Below are positions 1 through 8,420 of a DNA stretch of 15,655 nucleotides, piece by piece. Made by a program: the position numbers and the translations under genes. Every line of letters begins with the position of its first letter. Within the stretch, counting starts at the first letter, position 1. Source of the stretch: Thiohalospira sp051745535 (GTDB taxonomy: Bacteria > Pseudomonadota > Gammaproteobacteria > Thiohalospirales > Thiohalospiraceae); the NCBI GenBank assembly GCA_051745535.1, contig JBNJED010000023.1, positions 1 through 15,655 of the forward strand, in the 5' to 3' direction. The notes under the pieces were generated by a model. It was not told the origin of the DNA. It worked only from the letters and a program-made list of their open reading frames with translations, and did not search any database.

Positions 1-531
1 GCTCCGACTGCTTGTACGCATACGGTTTCAGGTTCTATTTCACTCCCCTCACCGGGGTTCTTTTCGCCTTTCCCTCACGGTACTGGTTCACTATCGGTCG
101 GCAGAGAGTATTTAGCCTTGGAGGGTGGGCCCCCCGTCTTCAGCCAGGGTAACACGTGTCCCGGCCTACTCGATTTCACTATGCAAACGTTTTCGCGTAC
201 GGGACTATCACCCTCTATGGTCGGACTTCCCAGACCGTTCCACTAACGCAAGCATAGCTTAAGGGCTGTTCCCCGTTCGCTCGCCACTACTAAGGGAATC
301 TCGGTTGATTTCTTTTCCTCCGGGTACTTAGATGTTTCAGTTCCCCGGGTTCGCCTCATACGCCTATGTATTCAGCGTATGATGACCACCCGAAGGTGGC
401 CGGGTTTCCCCATTCGGAAATCCTCGGATCAAAGCTCGTTTGCCAACTCCCCGAGGCTTATCGCAGGCTACAACGTCCTTCATCGCCTTCTGCCGCCTAG
501 GCATCCACCGTATGCGCTTACTCGCTTGACC
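1..531 (-). rRNA. rrl: 23S ribosomal RNA, 5' part (partial)
   Basis: Reading the minus strand, the mature 5' end is recognisable at about position 531 (GGUCAAGCGAGUAAGCGCAU, then GGUGGAUGCC), a close match to the E. coli 23S start. Domain I sequence follows, including the conserved GAUUUCCGAAUGGGGAAACC region near 405-430 and the GAAAAGAAAUCAACCGAGAU region near 300-320. The gene continues past the left edge, so only about the first 531 nt are present. It is the third large element of the operon after 16S and two tRNAs. Confidence 0.97.
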
Positions 532-613
532 ATACAACCCCAAATGCACTGGGGTCTGGTCGATGCAGTACACGCATGCAGAATTGCTTCTGCATTTATG
601 CCAGCTTCCCGAA

Positions 614-626
614 TTGTTAAAGATCA
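614..626 (-). promoter_or_regulatory. boxA antitermination site in the tRNA-Ala/23S spacer
   Basis: The minus strand reads TGATCTTTAACAA, close to the E. coli boxA TGCTCTTTAACA. It lies downstream of a stable hairpin and about 80 nt before the 23S 5' end, which is the known place for a spacer antiterminator. By family knowledge it recruits NusB/NusE and protects 23S transcription from Rho. Confidence 0.75.
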
Positions 627-656
627 GGTCGTGAGATTTACTCACTGGGTCAGTAA

Positions 657-690
657 TGACCACAGAAAAACGAACGCTTTTCTGTGGTCA
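657..690 (-). promoter_or_regulatory. Perfect 13-bp hairpin upstream of spacer boxA (boxB-like or processing stem)
   Basis: Arms 657-669 and 678-690 are perfect reverse complements (13 bp) around an 8-nt loop. On the transcript the hairpin lies between tRNA-Ala and boxA, matching the boxB-boxA order of rRNA antiterminators. It could also serve as an RNase processing stem that releases the tRNA. The structure is seen directly; the role is inferred. Confidence 0.6.
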
Positions 691-704
691 CTCTTTCTCG
701 GCCT

Positions 705-780
705 TGGTGGAGCCAGTCGGGCTCGAACCGACGACCCCCTGCTTGCAAAGCAGGTGCTCTCCCAGCTGAGCTATGGCCCC
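705..780 (-). tRNA. alaT: tRNA-Ala (anticodon UGC)
   Basis: A 76-nt cloverleaf on the minus strand with CCA encoded (705-707). The acceptor 5' strand GGGGCCA pairs with UGGCUCC and contains the G3:U70 wobble that defines alanine identity. The anticodon loop CUUUGCAAG places UGC at 745-747, and the T-loop is UUCGAGC. It is the second tRNA of the 16S-23S spacer, the usual Ile-Ala pair. Confidence 0.97.
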
Positions 781-791
781 GCTGCCATCCT

Positions 792-816
792 GGGCCGCCG
801 GCATCGCCGCCGGCCC
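792..816 (-). other. GC-rich hairpin between tRNA-Ile and tRNA-Ala
   Basis: A 6-bp stem, one mismatch and a further 4-bp stem close a 3-nt loop, occupying most of the 41-nt gap between the two tRNAs. It is probably a processing or spacer structure. No promoter or terminator features (no T-run) accompany it. Confidence 0.4.
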
Positions 817-821
817 GAGCA

Positions 822-898
<77 letters not shown>

Positions 899-954
899 TT
901 CAATCTTGACCAGGCAACTTGTGTGGACGCTCGCGCCGACGCGCCACTATTTGG

Positions 955-2497
<1,543 letters not shown>

Positions 2498-2537
2498 ATT
2501 ACCATTACCCCGAAGGGTAGAACCTGAAGACATCTGA

Positions 2538-2573
2538 CCCGTTCGGCGTTGCTCGTAAGTTCCACCGAACGGG
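2538..2573 (-). other. rRNA leader hairpin upstream of 16S
   Basis: A perfect 9-bp inverted repeat (2538-2546 with 2565-2573) around an 18-nt loop, 41 nt upstream of the mature 16S 5' end. It is likely part of the folded leader; a role in processing or 30S assembly is inferred from position only. Confidence 0.4.
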
Positions 2574-2634
2574 CTGATGCCTGTTCTTTGGTGGCACTAT
2601 CGACGCAAGCGCCCACACAAGTTACCTGATCGTA

Positions 2635-2644
2635 TTGTTAAATA
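2635..2644 (-). promoter_or_regulatory. boxA antitermination site in the rRNA leader
   Basis: The minus strand reads TATTTAACAA, sharing the TTTAACAA core of boxA with the spacer copy at 614-626. It lies ~140 nt before mature 16S and immediately after a 7-bp hairpin, the standard boxB-boxA layout of rRNA operon leaders. Confidence 0.65.
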
Positions 2645-2666
2645 ACCGGTTGCATTTTCCAACCGA

Positions 2667-2689
2667 GAGCCAGGCATTTTATCTGGCTC
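2667..2689 (-). promoter_or_regulatory. boxB-like hairpin in the rRNA leader
   Basis: Arms GAGCCAG and CTGGCTC (2667-2673, 2683-2689) make a 7-bp stem with a 9-nt A/T-rich loop. It lies just upstream of boxA on the transcript and downstream of the last of the three promoters, so all three transcripts would carry it. Confidence 0.55.
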
Positions 2690-2763
2690 CGAATTTTGCG
2701 TCAACCCCGACTTAGCGGCTGTTGCGCTTCGGCCGAAGTCGTTCGGCTTTTCCGAGACCGCTC

Positions 2764-2791
2764 ATTCTACGCGGTAGCGCTTCGCTGTCAA
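2764..2791 (-). promoter_or_regulatory. rRNA operon promoter 3 (closest to 16S)
   Basis: On the minus strand: TTGACA (2791-2786), 16-bp spacer, TAGAAT (2769-2764), followed by a GC-rich discriminator (GAGCGG). The -35 is perfect, the -10 is 5 of 6, and the 16-bp spacing is typical of rRNA promoters. Boxes and spacing are identical to those of the two copies upstream. Confidence 0.85.
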
Positions 2792-2865
2792 TGCCTGTCA
2801 GCGCTTGGCTGAAGGCGGCCGGGGCTGCCGGCCTCTTCGTTGGCTGTGCCGCCGAAGAGGTGTGC

Positions 2866-2893
2866 ATTCTACAGCCAGCGAACGGGCTGTCAA
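2866..2893 (-). promoter_or_regulatory. rRNA operon promoter 2 (middle)
   Basis: TTGACA (2893-2888), 16-bp spacer, TAGAAT (2871-2866) and a discriminator starting GCACAC. It lies exactly 102 bp upstream of promoter 3. Its downstream flank shares CTCTTC and a GGCGG run with promoter 1, suggesting they arose by duplication. Confidence 0.85.
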
Positions 2894-2967
2894 TGCCGTT
2901 CGAACCGGGGTTCGAACTCGCCGGCGAGCCGGCGCTCCGGGCGGCGTTGCCGCCTGAAGAGCTGCGC

Positions 2968-2995
2968 ATTCTACAGCCACACAGACGGCTGTCAA
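2968..2995 (-). promoter_or_regulatory. rRNA operon promoter 1 (furthest upstream)
   Basis: TTGACA (2995-2990), 16-bp spacer, TAGAAT (2973-2968) and a GC-rich discriminator GCGCAG of the kind associated with ppGpp/DksA control. It lies exactly 102 bp upstream of promoter 2. The -35 begins only 7 bp after the tyrS stop codon, so any UP element must lie inside the end of tyrS. Confidence 0.85.
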
Positions 2996-3002
2996 CGCGT
3001 TG

Positions 3003-4208
3003 TCATGATCCGCTGATACGCACCCGCCCGAAGCGGCGCTTGCCCACCTGGAGGACGGCGTCACTCCCCGACGACAGGACCTGGCGGCCATCCTCCACCC
3101 GTTCACCGTCCAGGCGGACGGCGCCCTGCTTGATCAGGCGCAGGGCCTCCGAGGTGGAGGAGGCGAAGCCCACCTCGCGGATCACCTCGGCGATTCCCCG
3201 CCCCTCCGGGGGCGCGATGAGCTCGTACTCGTCCACCTCCTCCGGCATCCCCCCCTTCTGGAACTGGCTCACGAAGGCCTCTCTCGCCTGGCGGGCAGCG
3301 TCCGTTCCGTGGAAACGGGTAACGATCTCGTCCGCCAGCTCGAACTTCGCGTCCCGCGGATTGAGCCCGTCCTCCTCCACCCGCCGCCGCAGTTCCCGCA
3401 GCTCCCCGGTGCCCCGCAGGCTCAGGAGGTCGAACCAGCGCCACATGAGTTCGTCGGAGATGGACATCACCTTGCCATACTGCTCGCTGGGCGGCTCGCC
3501 GATGGCGACGTAGTTGTCCAGGGATTTGGACATCTTCTGAATCCCGTCGGTCCCCTCGAGGATGGGCAGGGTCATGACCACCTGTCCGGCCTGGCCGGAC
3601 TGGCGCTGGAGTTCGCGCCCCATGAGGAGATTGAACTTCTGATCGGTCCCGCCGATCTCCACGTCCGCCTGGAGGTGGACCGAGTCGTAGCCCTGGATCA
3701 GGGGATAGAGGAATTCATGGATGGCGATGGCCTGGTTGTCCGTATAGCGGCGATGGAAGTCGTCGCGCTCGAGCATCCGGGCCACCGTGTACCGGGAGGC
3801 CAGGCGGATGAGATCGGCTGCGGACATCGCACCCATCCACTCGGAGTTGAAGACGACGCGGGTCCGCTCCGGGTCGAGGATATTGAAGATCTGCTCGCGG
3901 TAGGTCGCGGCGTTGGCCGCGACCTCCTCCTCAGTGAGCGGCTTGCGCGTGGCGGACTTGCCCGACGGGTCGCCGATCATTCCGGTGAAGTCGCCAATGA
4001 GGAACAGGACCTCGTGGCCGAGCTCCTGGAACTGGCGGAGCTTGTTGATCAGGACGGTATGGCCCAGGTGGAGATCCGGGGCGGTGGGGTCGAACCCGGC
4101 CTTGATGCGCAGGGGGCGCTCCAGGGCGAGGCGGTTGCGCAGCTCGTCTTCCGGCAGGACCTCCTCCACGCCCCGGAGCAGGTCGGCAATGGCGTCACCC
4201 TCGGTCAT
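3003..4208 (-). CDS. tyrS: Tyrosyl-tRNA synthetase, type 2 (TyrZ-like)
   Basis: Class Ic aminoacyl-tRNA synthetase that charges tRNA-Tyr in the cytoplasm; 401 aa. The catalytic signatures are HLGH at residues 47-50 (HIGH motif) and KMSKS at 225-229. The segment QGYDSVHLQADVEIGGTDQ (172-190) builds the tyrosine pocket. An S4-like RNA-binding domain fills the C-terminus (about 335-400). The length and GGTDQ segment fit the ~400-aa TyrRS subfamily rather than the 424-aa E. coli form. The ATG is preceded by AGGAG at 4215-4219 with a 6-nt gap. The gene is divergent from the M23 peptidase, and its stop (TGA) is 7 bp from the first rRNA promoter with no terminator between, so read-through into the rRNA operon is possible. 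Confidence 0.97.
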   Translation of the reverse strand: MTEGDAIADLLRGVEEVLPEDELRNRLALERPLRIKAGFDPTAPDLHLGHTVLINKLRQFQELGHEVLFLIGDFTGMIGDPSGKSATRKPLTEEEVAANAATYREQIFNILDPERTRVVFNSEWMGAMSAADLIRLASRYTVARMLERDDFHRRYTDNQAIAIHEFLYPLIQGYDSVHLQADVEIGGTDQKFNLLMGRELQRQSGQAGQVVMTLPILEGTDGIQKMSKSLDNYVAIGEPPSEQYGKVMSISDELMWRWFDLLSLRGTGELRELRRRVEEDGLNPRDAKFELADEIVTRFHGTDAARQAREAFVSQFQKGGMPEEVDEYELIAPPEGRGIAEVIREVGFASSTSEALRLIKQGAVRLDGERVEDGRQVLSSGSDAVLQVGKRRFGRVRISGS

Positions 4209-4323
4209 GGGTCTCTCCTAGCGGAAATGTGCGGAGGTTAACACACTCGCCATCCGGCGCCCCGGGGCGCTTCCAGCGGCGGCGTGGAGGGAATACCATG
4301 GCCCGAAACAAGGGAGGGGAACG

Positions 4324-5640
4324 ATGCAGCGAGAAGGCGGGGAAGCGAAGAGGGTTGCCCGGGCCGGGCTCGGACTGGCCGGCCTGGTCGCGGTCAGCAG
4401 TCTCCTGGGGGTGCTGACCTCCGAGGGCGCCTCGGCCTTCCGCCACGAGGCTGCCGCCCGGGCGCTCCCCGATGCCGCCTCGGCCCCCCTCCCGCCGGCG
4501 CCCGAAGCGGCCGTGGAGGAGGACGAACCCCACCGGATCGTCATGGAGGTCAGCCCGGGGGACACCCTCTCCAGCCTGTTCCAGGGCGCCGGACTCGGCC
4601 AGAGGACACTGCTGGGGATGCTCGAGGTGCCGGCCTTCCGCCGGGCCGGTCGCAACCTCCGACCCGGGCAGACGCTGGTGGCCACCCTGGACGAGGCGGG
4701 CGAGCCGTCGGCGCTGGCCTACCACCGGGCGGAGGGCGAGACCCTCCACCTGGATCGGGAGGGTGGGGAATACCAGGCGCGGACCGAGACCCGCGAGGTG
4801 GAGCGCCGCCAGCGCTTCGTCACCGGGACCATCCGGGACTCCCTTTTTGCCGCCGCCTCCCGGGCCGGTTTGAGGGAGGGGCTGGTCATGGAGATGGCCG
4901 GGATCTTCGGCTGGGATATCGACTTCGCGCTGGATATCCGCGAGGGGGACGAGTTCGCCGTCCTCTACGAGGAGTTGTGGCGCGACGGCGAGCGCGTCGG
5001 TGACGGTGCCATCCTGGCGGCCGAGTTCACCAACCAGGGGCGGACGGTTCGCGCCGTCCGGTATACCGACGCGGAGGGGCGCAACGACTACTACACCCCC
5101 GATGGCCGAAGCATGCGCAAGACCTTCATGCGCTCCCCGGTGGAGTTCACCCGGATCAGCTCCGGCTTCGGCAACCGCAAGCACCCCGTCCTCAACCGCA
5201 TGCGCCGCCACAACGGCGTCGACTACGCCGCCCGTTCCGGCACCCCCATCCGGGCCACCGGCGAGGGCCGGGTCATCTTCGCCGGTCGCAAGGGTGGCTA
5301 CGGGAACACCATCGTGATCCGCCACGCCGGTCGCTACACCACCCTGTACGCCCACATGTCCAGCTTCGCCCGCGGGATCCACGGCGGCGCCCAGGTGGAG
5401 CAGGGCCAGACCATCGGGTATGTGGGCCAGAGCGGCCTGGCCACCGGCCCCCACCTCCACTACGAGTTCCGGGTCCACGGCGTGCACCGCAACCCCGTCA
5501 CGGTAGACCTGCCCCGGGCCGATCCCATCGACCCGGCCCATCGTGCCGCTTTCGAGGCCCGCGCCGAGCCCCTGCTCAGCCGCTTCGATCTCCTCCAGCG
5601 GACCCGGCTTGCCGCCTCGGAGTCCGAAGGCGGGGGCTGA
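4324..5640 (+). CDS. mepM: M23 family murein DD-endopeptidase (MepM/OapA-like)
   Basis: Predicted periplasmic peptidoglycan endopeptidase of 438 aa, about the size of E. coli MepM (440). A basic N-terminus is followed by a single membrane segment (about 13-33), which anchors it. Residues ~68-125 form a LysM/OapA-type domain (VSPGDTLSSLFQGAGL) that should bind glycan. The C-terminal LytM/M23 domain (about 278-392) has all zinc and catalytic residues: H296 and D300 (HNGVD), H344 (YAHMS), and H377 and H379 (GPHLHYEF). It is therefore likely an active hydrolase that cuts D-Ala-mDAP cross-links. The ATG follows GGGAGGGGA at about -5. Its stop codon abuts the anmK ATG, so the two are an operon linking wall opening with wall recycling. 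Confidence 0.93.
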   Translation: MQREGGEAKRVARAGLGLAGLVAVSSLLGVLTSEGASAFRHEAAARALPDAASAPLPPAPEAAVEEDEPHRIVMEVSPGDTLSSLFQGAGLGQRTLLGMLEVPAFRRAGRNLRPGQTLVATLDEAGEPSALAYHRAEGETLHLDREGGEYQARTETREVERRQRFVTGTIRDSLFAAASRAGLREGLVMEMAGIFGWDIDFALDIREGDEFAVLYEELWRDGERVGDGAILAAEFTNQGRTVRAVRYTDAEGRNDYYTPDGRSMRKTFMRSPVEFTRISSGFGNRKHPVLNRMRRHNGVDYAARSGTPIRATGEGRVIFAGRKGGYGNTIVIRHAGRYTTLYAHMSSFARGIHGGAQVEQGQTIGYVGQSGLATGPHLHYEFRVHGVHRNPVTVDLPRADPIDPAHRAAFEARAEPLLSRFDLLQRTRLAASESEGGG

Positions 5641-6732
5641 ATGACCGCCGACGCCTATATCGGCCTCATGTCGGGCACCAGCCACGACGGCATCGACGCC
5701 GCCGTGGTCACCTTCGACCCGGCACCCGACGTGGTCGCCGCCGGTACCCGACCCTACCCCGCCGACCTCGCCCACCGGCTCCTCTCCGTGACCGGCGAGC
5801 CGCGGCCGGCCATCGACGAGCTACTGGTCCTCGATGCCCGGCTCGGTGAGGCCTTCGGCGAGGCGGCGCTGGCAGCCCTGGCCGAGTCCGGGATCCCTCG
5901 GGAGACCGTCCGGGCCATCGGCTGCCACGGCCACACCCTGCACCACGCCCCCACCGACCCCCACGGGAATTCCTGGGCCATCGGCGATCCCAACCGGATC
6001 GCGGAGGCCACCAGCCTCCCGGTGGTCGCCGACTTCCGGCGCCGGGATATCGCCGCCGGCGGGCAGGGGGCGCCGCTGGCGCCCGCCTTCCACGCCTTCA
6101 CCCTGGGCCATCCGCGGGAGAGCCGGGCCGTGGTCAACCTGGGGGGGATTGCCAACATCACGCTCCTGCCGCCCGGCGGGCCGGTTACCGGCTTCGATAC
6201 CGGGCCGGCCAACACCCTCCTGGATGGCTGGGTGCGGGAGCACCGGGGGAGCCCCTTTGATGCCGACGGGGCCATGGCGGCCGCCGGCACGGTGGTCCCG
6301 GAGCTGCTGGAGGCGCTGCGCGCCGATCCCTACTTCCAGCAACCGCCACCCAAGAGCACCGGCCGCGAGCACTTCTCGCGGGCGTGGCTGGAGGGCTTCG
6401 AGCCGACACGGTGGCGGGCGGTGGACGTGGCCGCCACCCTGGCCGCCCTGACCACCACCACGGTCGCCGACGCCCTGCGCCCCGCCGGGCCGGAACGGGT
6501 CCTGGTCTGCGGGGGCGGCGTCCACAATCCGGTGCTCATGGCGGGGCTGCGCGAGGCCCTGCCCGGGACCACGGTGGAGGGGACCCAGCGCCACGGGCTG
6601 AACCCGGACATGGTGGAGGCGGCGGCCTTTGCGTGGTTGGCGCGGGAACGGCTGGCCGGTCGGCCGGCCAACGAGCCGGCGGTCACCGGCGCCCGGGAGC
6701 GGGTGGTCCTAGGGGGGCTCTACTCGCCCTGA
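5641..6732 (+). CDS. anmK: Anhydro-N-acetylmuramic acid kinase
   Basis: Phosphorylates and opens 1,6-anhydro-MurNAc to MurNAc-6-phosphate in the cytoplasm, a step in peptidoglycan recycling. It has 363 aa, close to the E. coli enzyme (369). Family motifs are in order: the N-terminal phosphate-binding loop GLMSGTSHDGID (8-19), GCHGHTLHHAP (94-104), DFRRRDIAAGGQGAPLAP (131-148), NLGGIAN (166-172), and GFDTGPANTLLDGW (184-197) with D186 at the catalytic-base position. The start is directly adjacent to the upstream peptidase stop (TGA then ATG), with only a weak G-rich ribosome site inside that gene, so translational coupling is likely. The last 13 bp overlap the end of the convergent citrate synthase gene. 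Confidence 0.96.
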   Translation: MTADAYIGLMSGTSHDGIDAAVVTFDPAPDVVAAGTRPYPADLAHRLLSVTGEPRPAIDELLVLDARLGEAFGEAALAALAESGIPRETVRAIGCHGHTLHHAPTDPHGNSWAIGDPNRIAEATSLPVVADFRRRDIAAGGQGAPLAPAFHAFTLGHPRESRAVVNLGGIANITLLPPGGPVTGFDTGPANTLLDGWVREHRGSPFDADGAMAAAGTVVPELLEALRADPYFQQPPPKSTGREHFSRAWLEGFEPTRWRAVDVAATLAALTTTTVADALRPAGPERVLVCGGGVHNPVLMAGLREALPGTTVEGTQRHGLNPDMVEAAAFAWLARERLAGRPANEPAVTGARERVVLGGLYSP

Positions 6733-7892
6733 CCGCCGCGCTCCGCCATGGGGCGGTAGGGGCGCACGGGCTCGCCGGTATAGACCTGGGTGGGACGGAA
6801 GATCCGGTTATCCCCCAGCTGCTCCCGCCAGTGGGCCAGCCAGCCGGCGGTGCGGGAGACCGCGAAGATGGGCGTGAACTGGTCCACGGGGATGTCCATC
6901 ATGTCGTAGAGGATCCCGGAGTAATAGTCGACGTTGGGGTAGACCCCCTTGGGCCCCAGCCGCTCGGCCGAGGCCTCCTCCAGGGCCAGCGCGACCTCCA
7001 TGCGCTTGCTCACGTGCCCCTGGCGCCGCTCCATGAACTCCATGACCAGGCGCTGGAGGATGTTGGCGCGGGGGTCCTTCACCTTGTACTCCCGGTGGCC
7101 CATGCCCCAGATCTTCTCCTTACGCTCCAGCTTGCGGTCCAGCCAGGTGCGGGCGCGCGACGGATCGCCGATGTCGTCGAGCATGTCGAGCACCCGCTCG
7201 TTGGCACCGCCGTGCAGGGGGCCGGCCAGAGTGCCGATGGAGGCGGACATCACCGCATAGGGGCTGGCCAGGGTGGAGCTGGTCACCAGGGTGGCGAAGG
7301 TCGAGGCGTTGATGGTGTGCTCGGCGTGGAGGATGAGGCAGACATCCAGGATCCGCGCCAGGAAGGGGTCCGGCTCCTCCCCGGTGAACATGTGGAGGAA
7401 GTTCTCTGCGAAGCTGAGATCGGTCCGCGGCGGGACCGGATCATAACCCTTGCGGATGTGCTCCCACATGGTCACGAAGACCGGCATCCGCGCCAGGATC
7501 TTCACCGTCATCTCGTGGACGTAGTCCAGCCCCTCGCAGGCGTCGGCGTCGGTGAGGCACTCGCGACCAGCGTAGAACATGCCCAAGCTGGCCACCGCCG
7601 ACTGGAGCATGTCCATGGGGTGCCCGCTGGGCGGCAGGTGCTTCATCATCTCCCGGATGTTGAACTTCACCCGCCGGTTACGGCGGAGCTGGTCGTCGAA
7701 GACCGCCAGCTCATCCGCGGTGGGCAGGTCGCCGTCGAGGAGCAGCAGCGCCGTCTCCTCGAAGGTACTGTTCTCGGCCAGGTCCTCGATGCTGTAGCCG
7801 CGATAGGCCAGCAGCCCCTGCTCCCCGTCGATGAAGGAGATGTTCGAACGGGTGGCGGGGACGCCTTCCAGTCCCGGGAGGTATTCGTTCAT
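6720..7892 (-). CDS. gltA: Citrate synthase (short, ~390-aa form)
   Basis: Condenses acetyl-CoA with oxaloacetate at the entry of the TCA cycle. From the chosen start it is 390 aa. The catalytic triad is present: H227 (GPLHGGANE), H266 (GMGHREYKVKDPRA) and D322 (PNVDYYSG). The segment SRTAGWLAHW (346-355) and the C-terminal RP..Y.G motif are also typical. The protein is nearer in length to dimeric-type citrate or 2-methylcitrate synthases than to the ~427-aa E. coli GltA; no prp genes are nearby, so plain citrate synthase is favoured. The ATG at 7890-7892 has AGGAG at 7903-7907 (10-nt gap); an in-frame extension to 7961 adds 23 residues that do not look like the family. Its tail overlaps the end of anmK by 13 bp. 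Confidence 0.94.
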   Translation of the reverse strand: MNEYLPGLEGVPATRSNISFIDGEQGLLAYRGYSIEDLAENSTFEETALLLLDGDLPTADELAVFDDQLRRNRRVKFNIREMMKHLPPSGHPMDMLQSAVASLGMFYAGRECLTDADACEGLDYVHEMTVKILARMPVFVTMWEHIRKGYDPVPPRTDLSFAENFLHMFTGEEPDPFLARILDVCLILHAEHTINASTFATLVTSSTLASPYAVMSASIGTLAGPLHGGANERVLDMLDDIGDPSRARTWLDRKLERKEKIWGMGHREYKVKDPRANILQRLVMEFMERRQGHVSKRMEVALALEEASAERLGPKGVYPNVDYYSGILYDMMDIPVDQFTPIFAVSRTAGWLAHWREQLGDNRIFRPTQVYTGEPVRPYRPMAERGGQGE

Positions 7893-7960
7893 AGCCTGCG
7901 TGCTCCTGCCCTTCCTACAAGGGAGCAAGACTAACAGATGGTGGCGGTCCATGCCCTGCA

Positions 7961-7989
7961 AACAAGAACGCCGGCGCGAGGCCGGCGTT
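7961..7989 (-). terminator. Intrinsic terminator of erpA
   Basis: A perfect 9-bp stem AACGCCGGC/GCCGGCGTT (7967-7975 with 7981-7989) and 5-nt loop, followed on the minus strand by the T-rich CTTGTTTGC. It starts 25 nt after the erpA stop and separates erpA from the citrate synthase gene. Confidence 0.8.
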
Positions 7990-8013
7990 CGGGGCTGGGT
8001 TCATCCGGACCGT

Positions 8014-8349
8014 TCAGGCGGAGAAGGAAGAGCCGCAGCCGCAGGTCGTGGTGGCGTTGGGGTTGCGGATGACGAACTGCGCGCCCTCCAGCCCCTCGGT
8101 GTAGTCGATCTCCGCCCCGGCCAGATACTGGTAGCTCATGGGGTCCACCACCAGGGTCACGCCGGCGGTCTCGACCGCGGAATCACCGTCGTTGATGTTC
8201 TCGTCGAAGGTGAAGCCGTACTGGAAGCCGGAGCAGCCGCCACCGGCGACGAAGACCCGCAGCTTGAGGTCCGGATTGGCCTCCTCGGCGATGAGATCGC
8301 CGACCTTCTGGGCCGCGCTATCGGTAAAGATGAGGGGACTCTCGGTCAT
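8014..8349 (-). CDS. erpA: Iron-sulfur cluster insertion protein ErpA
   Basis: A-type Fe-S carrier that delivers clusters to apo-enzymes (in E. coli the isoprenoid enzymes IspG/IspH are key clients). It is 111 aa and matches E. coli ErpA nearly throughout. The three cluster-binding cysteines are present: C39 (GGGCSGFQYGFTFDE), C103 and C105 (TCGCGSSFS). The ATG at 8347-8349 has GGAGAG just upstream at good spacing; an alternative in-frame ATG at 8362-8364 adds five residues but lacks a convincing ribosome site. A strong IscR-type operator lies 47 bp upstream and an intrinsic terminator lies downstream, so erpA is probably its own transcription unit. Confidence 0.97.
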   Translation of the reverse strand: MTESPLIFTDSAAQKVGDLIAEEANPDLKLRVFVAGGGCSGFQYGFTFDENINDGDSAVETAGVTLVVDPMSYQYLAGAEIDYTEGLEGAQFVIRNPNATTTCGCGSSFSA

Positions 8350-8395
8350 GGTGCTCTCCGTCATATTCGGTTCCCGCGATGGTGAGAAGTCTGCC

Positions 8396-8420
8396 TTACC
8401 CGAGTAGGTCAGTCAAGTTT
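8396..8420 (-). promoter_or_regulatory. Probable IscR type 1 binding site in the erpA promoter
   Basis: The 25-bp minus-strand site has the two conserved cores CTTGACT and TACTCGGGTA. By my alignment it agrees with the E. coli type 1 IscR consensus at about 20 of 25 positions when degenerate positions are counted. It contains a TTGACT -35-like box (8416-8411), although a good -10 is not obvious. It ends 46 bp before the erpA ATG and overlaps the bactofilin stop codon. E. coli erpA is a known IscR target, which supports the reading; IscR itself is not in the window. Confidence 0.65.

Noticed and set aside
3309..4241. 310-aa plus-strand frame opposite tyrS
   Set aside because: Antisense shadow of a fully conserved tyrosyl-tRNA synthetase in GC-rich DNA; no recognisable domain.
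4195..5775. 526-aa minus-strand frame opposite the M23 peptidase gene
   Set aside because: Low-complexity Gly/Ala/Val-rich shadow with no domains, overlapping a well-supported gene on the other strand.
7893..7961. N-terminal extension of citrate synthase to an ATG at 7959-7961
   Set aside because: The added 23 residues do not resemble the family, and the internal ATG has an AGGAG at usable spacing.
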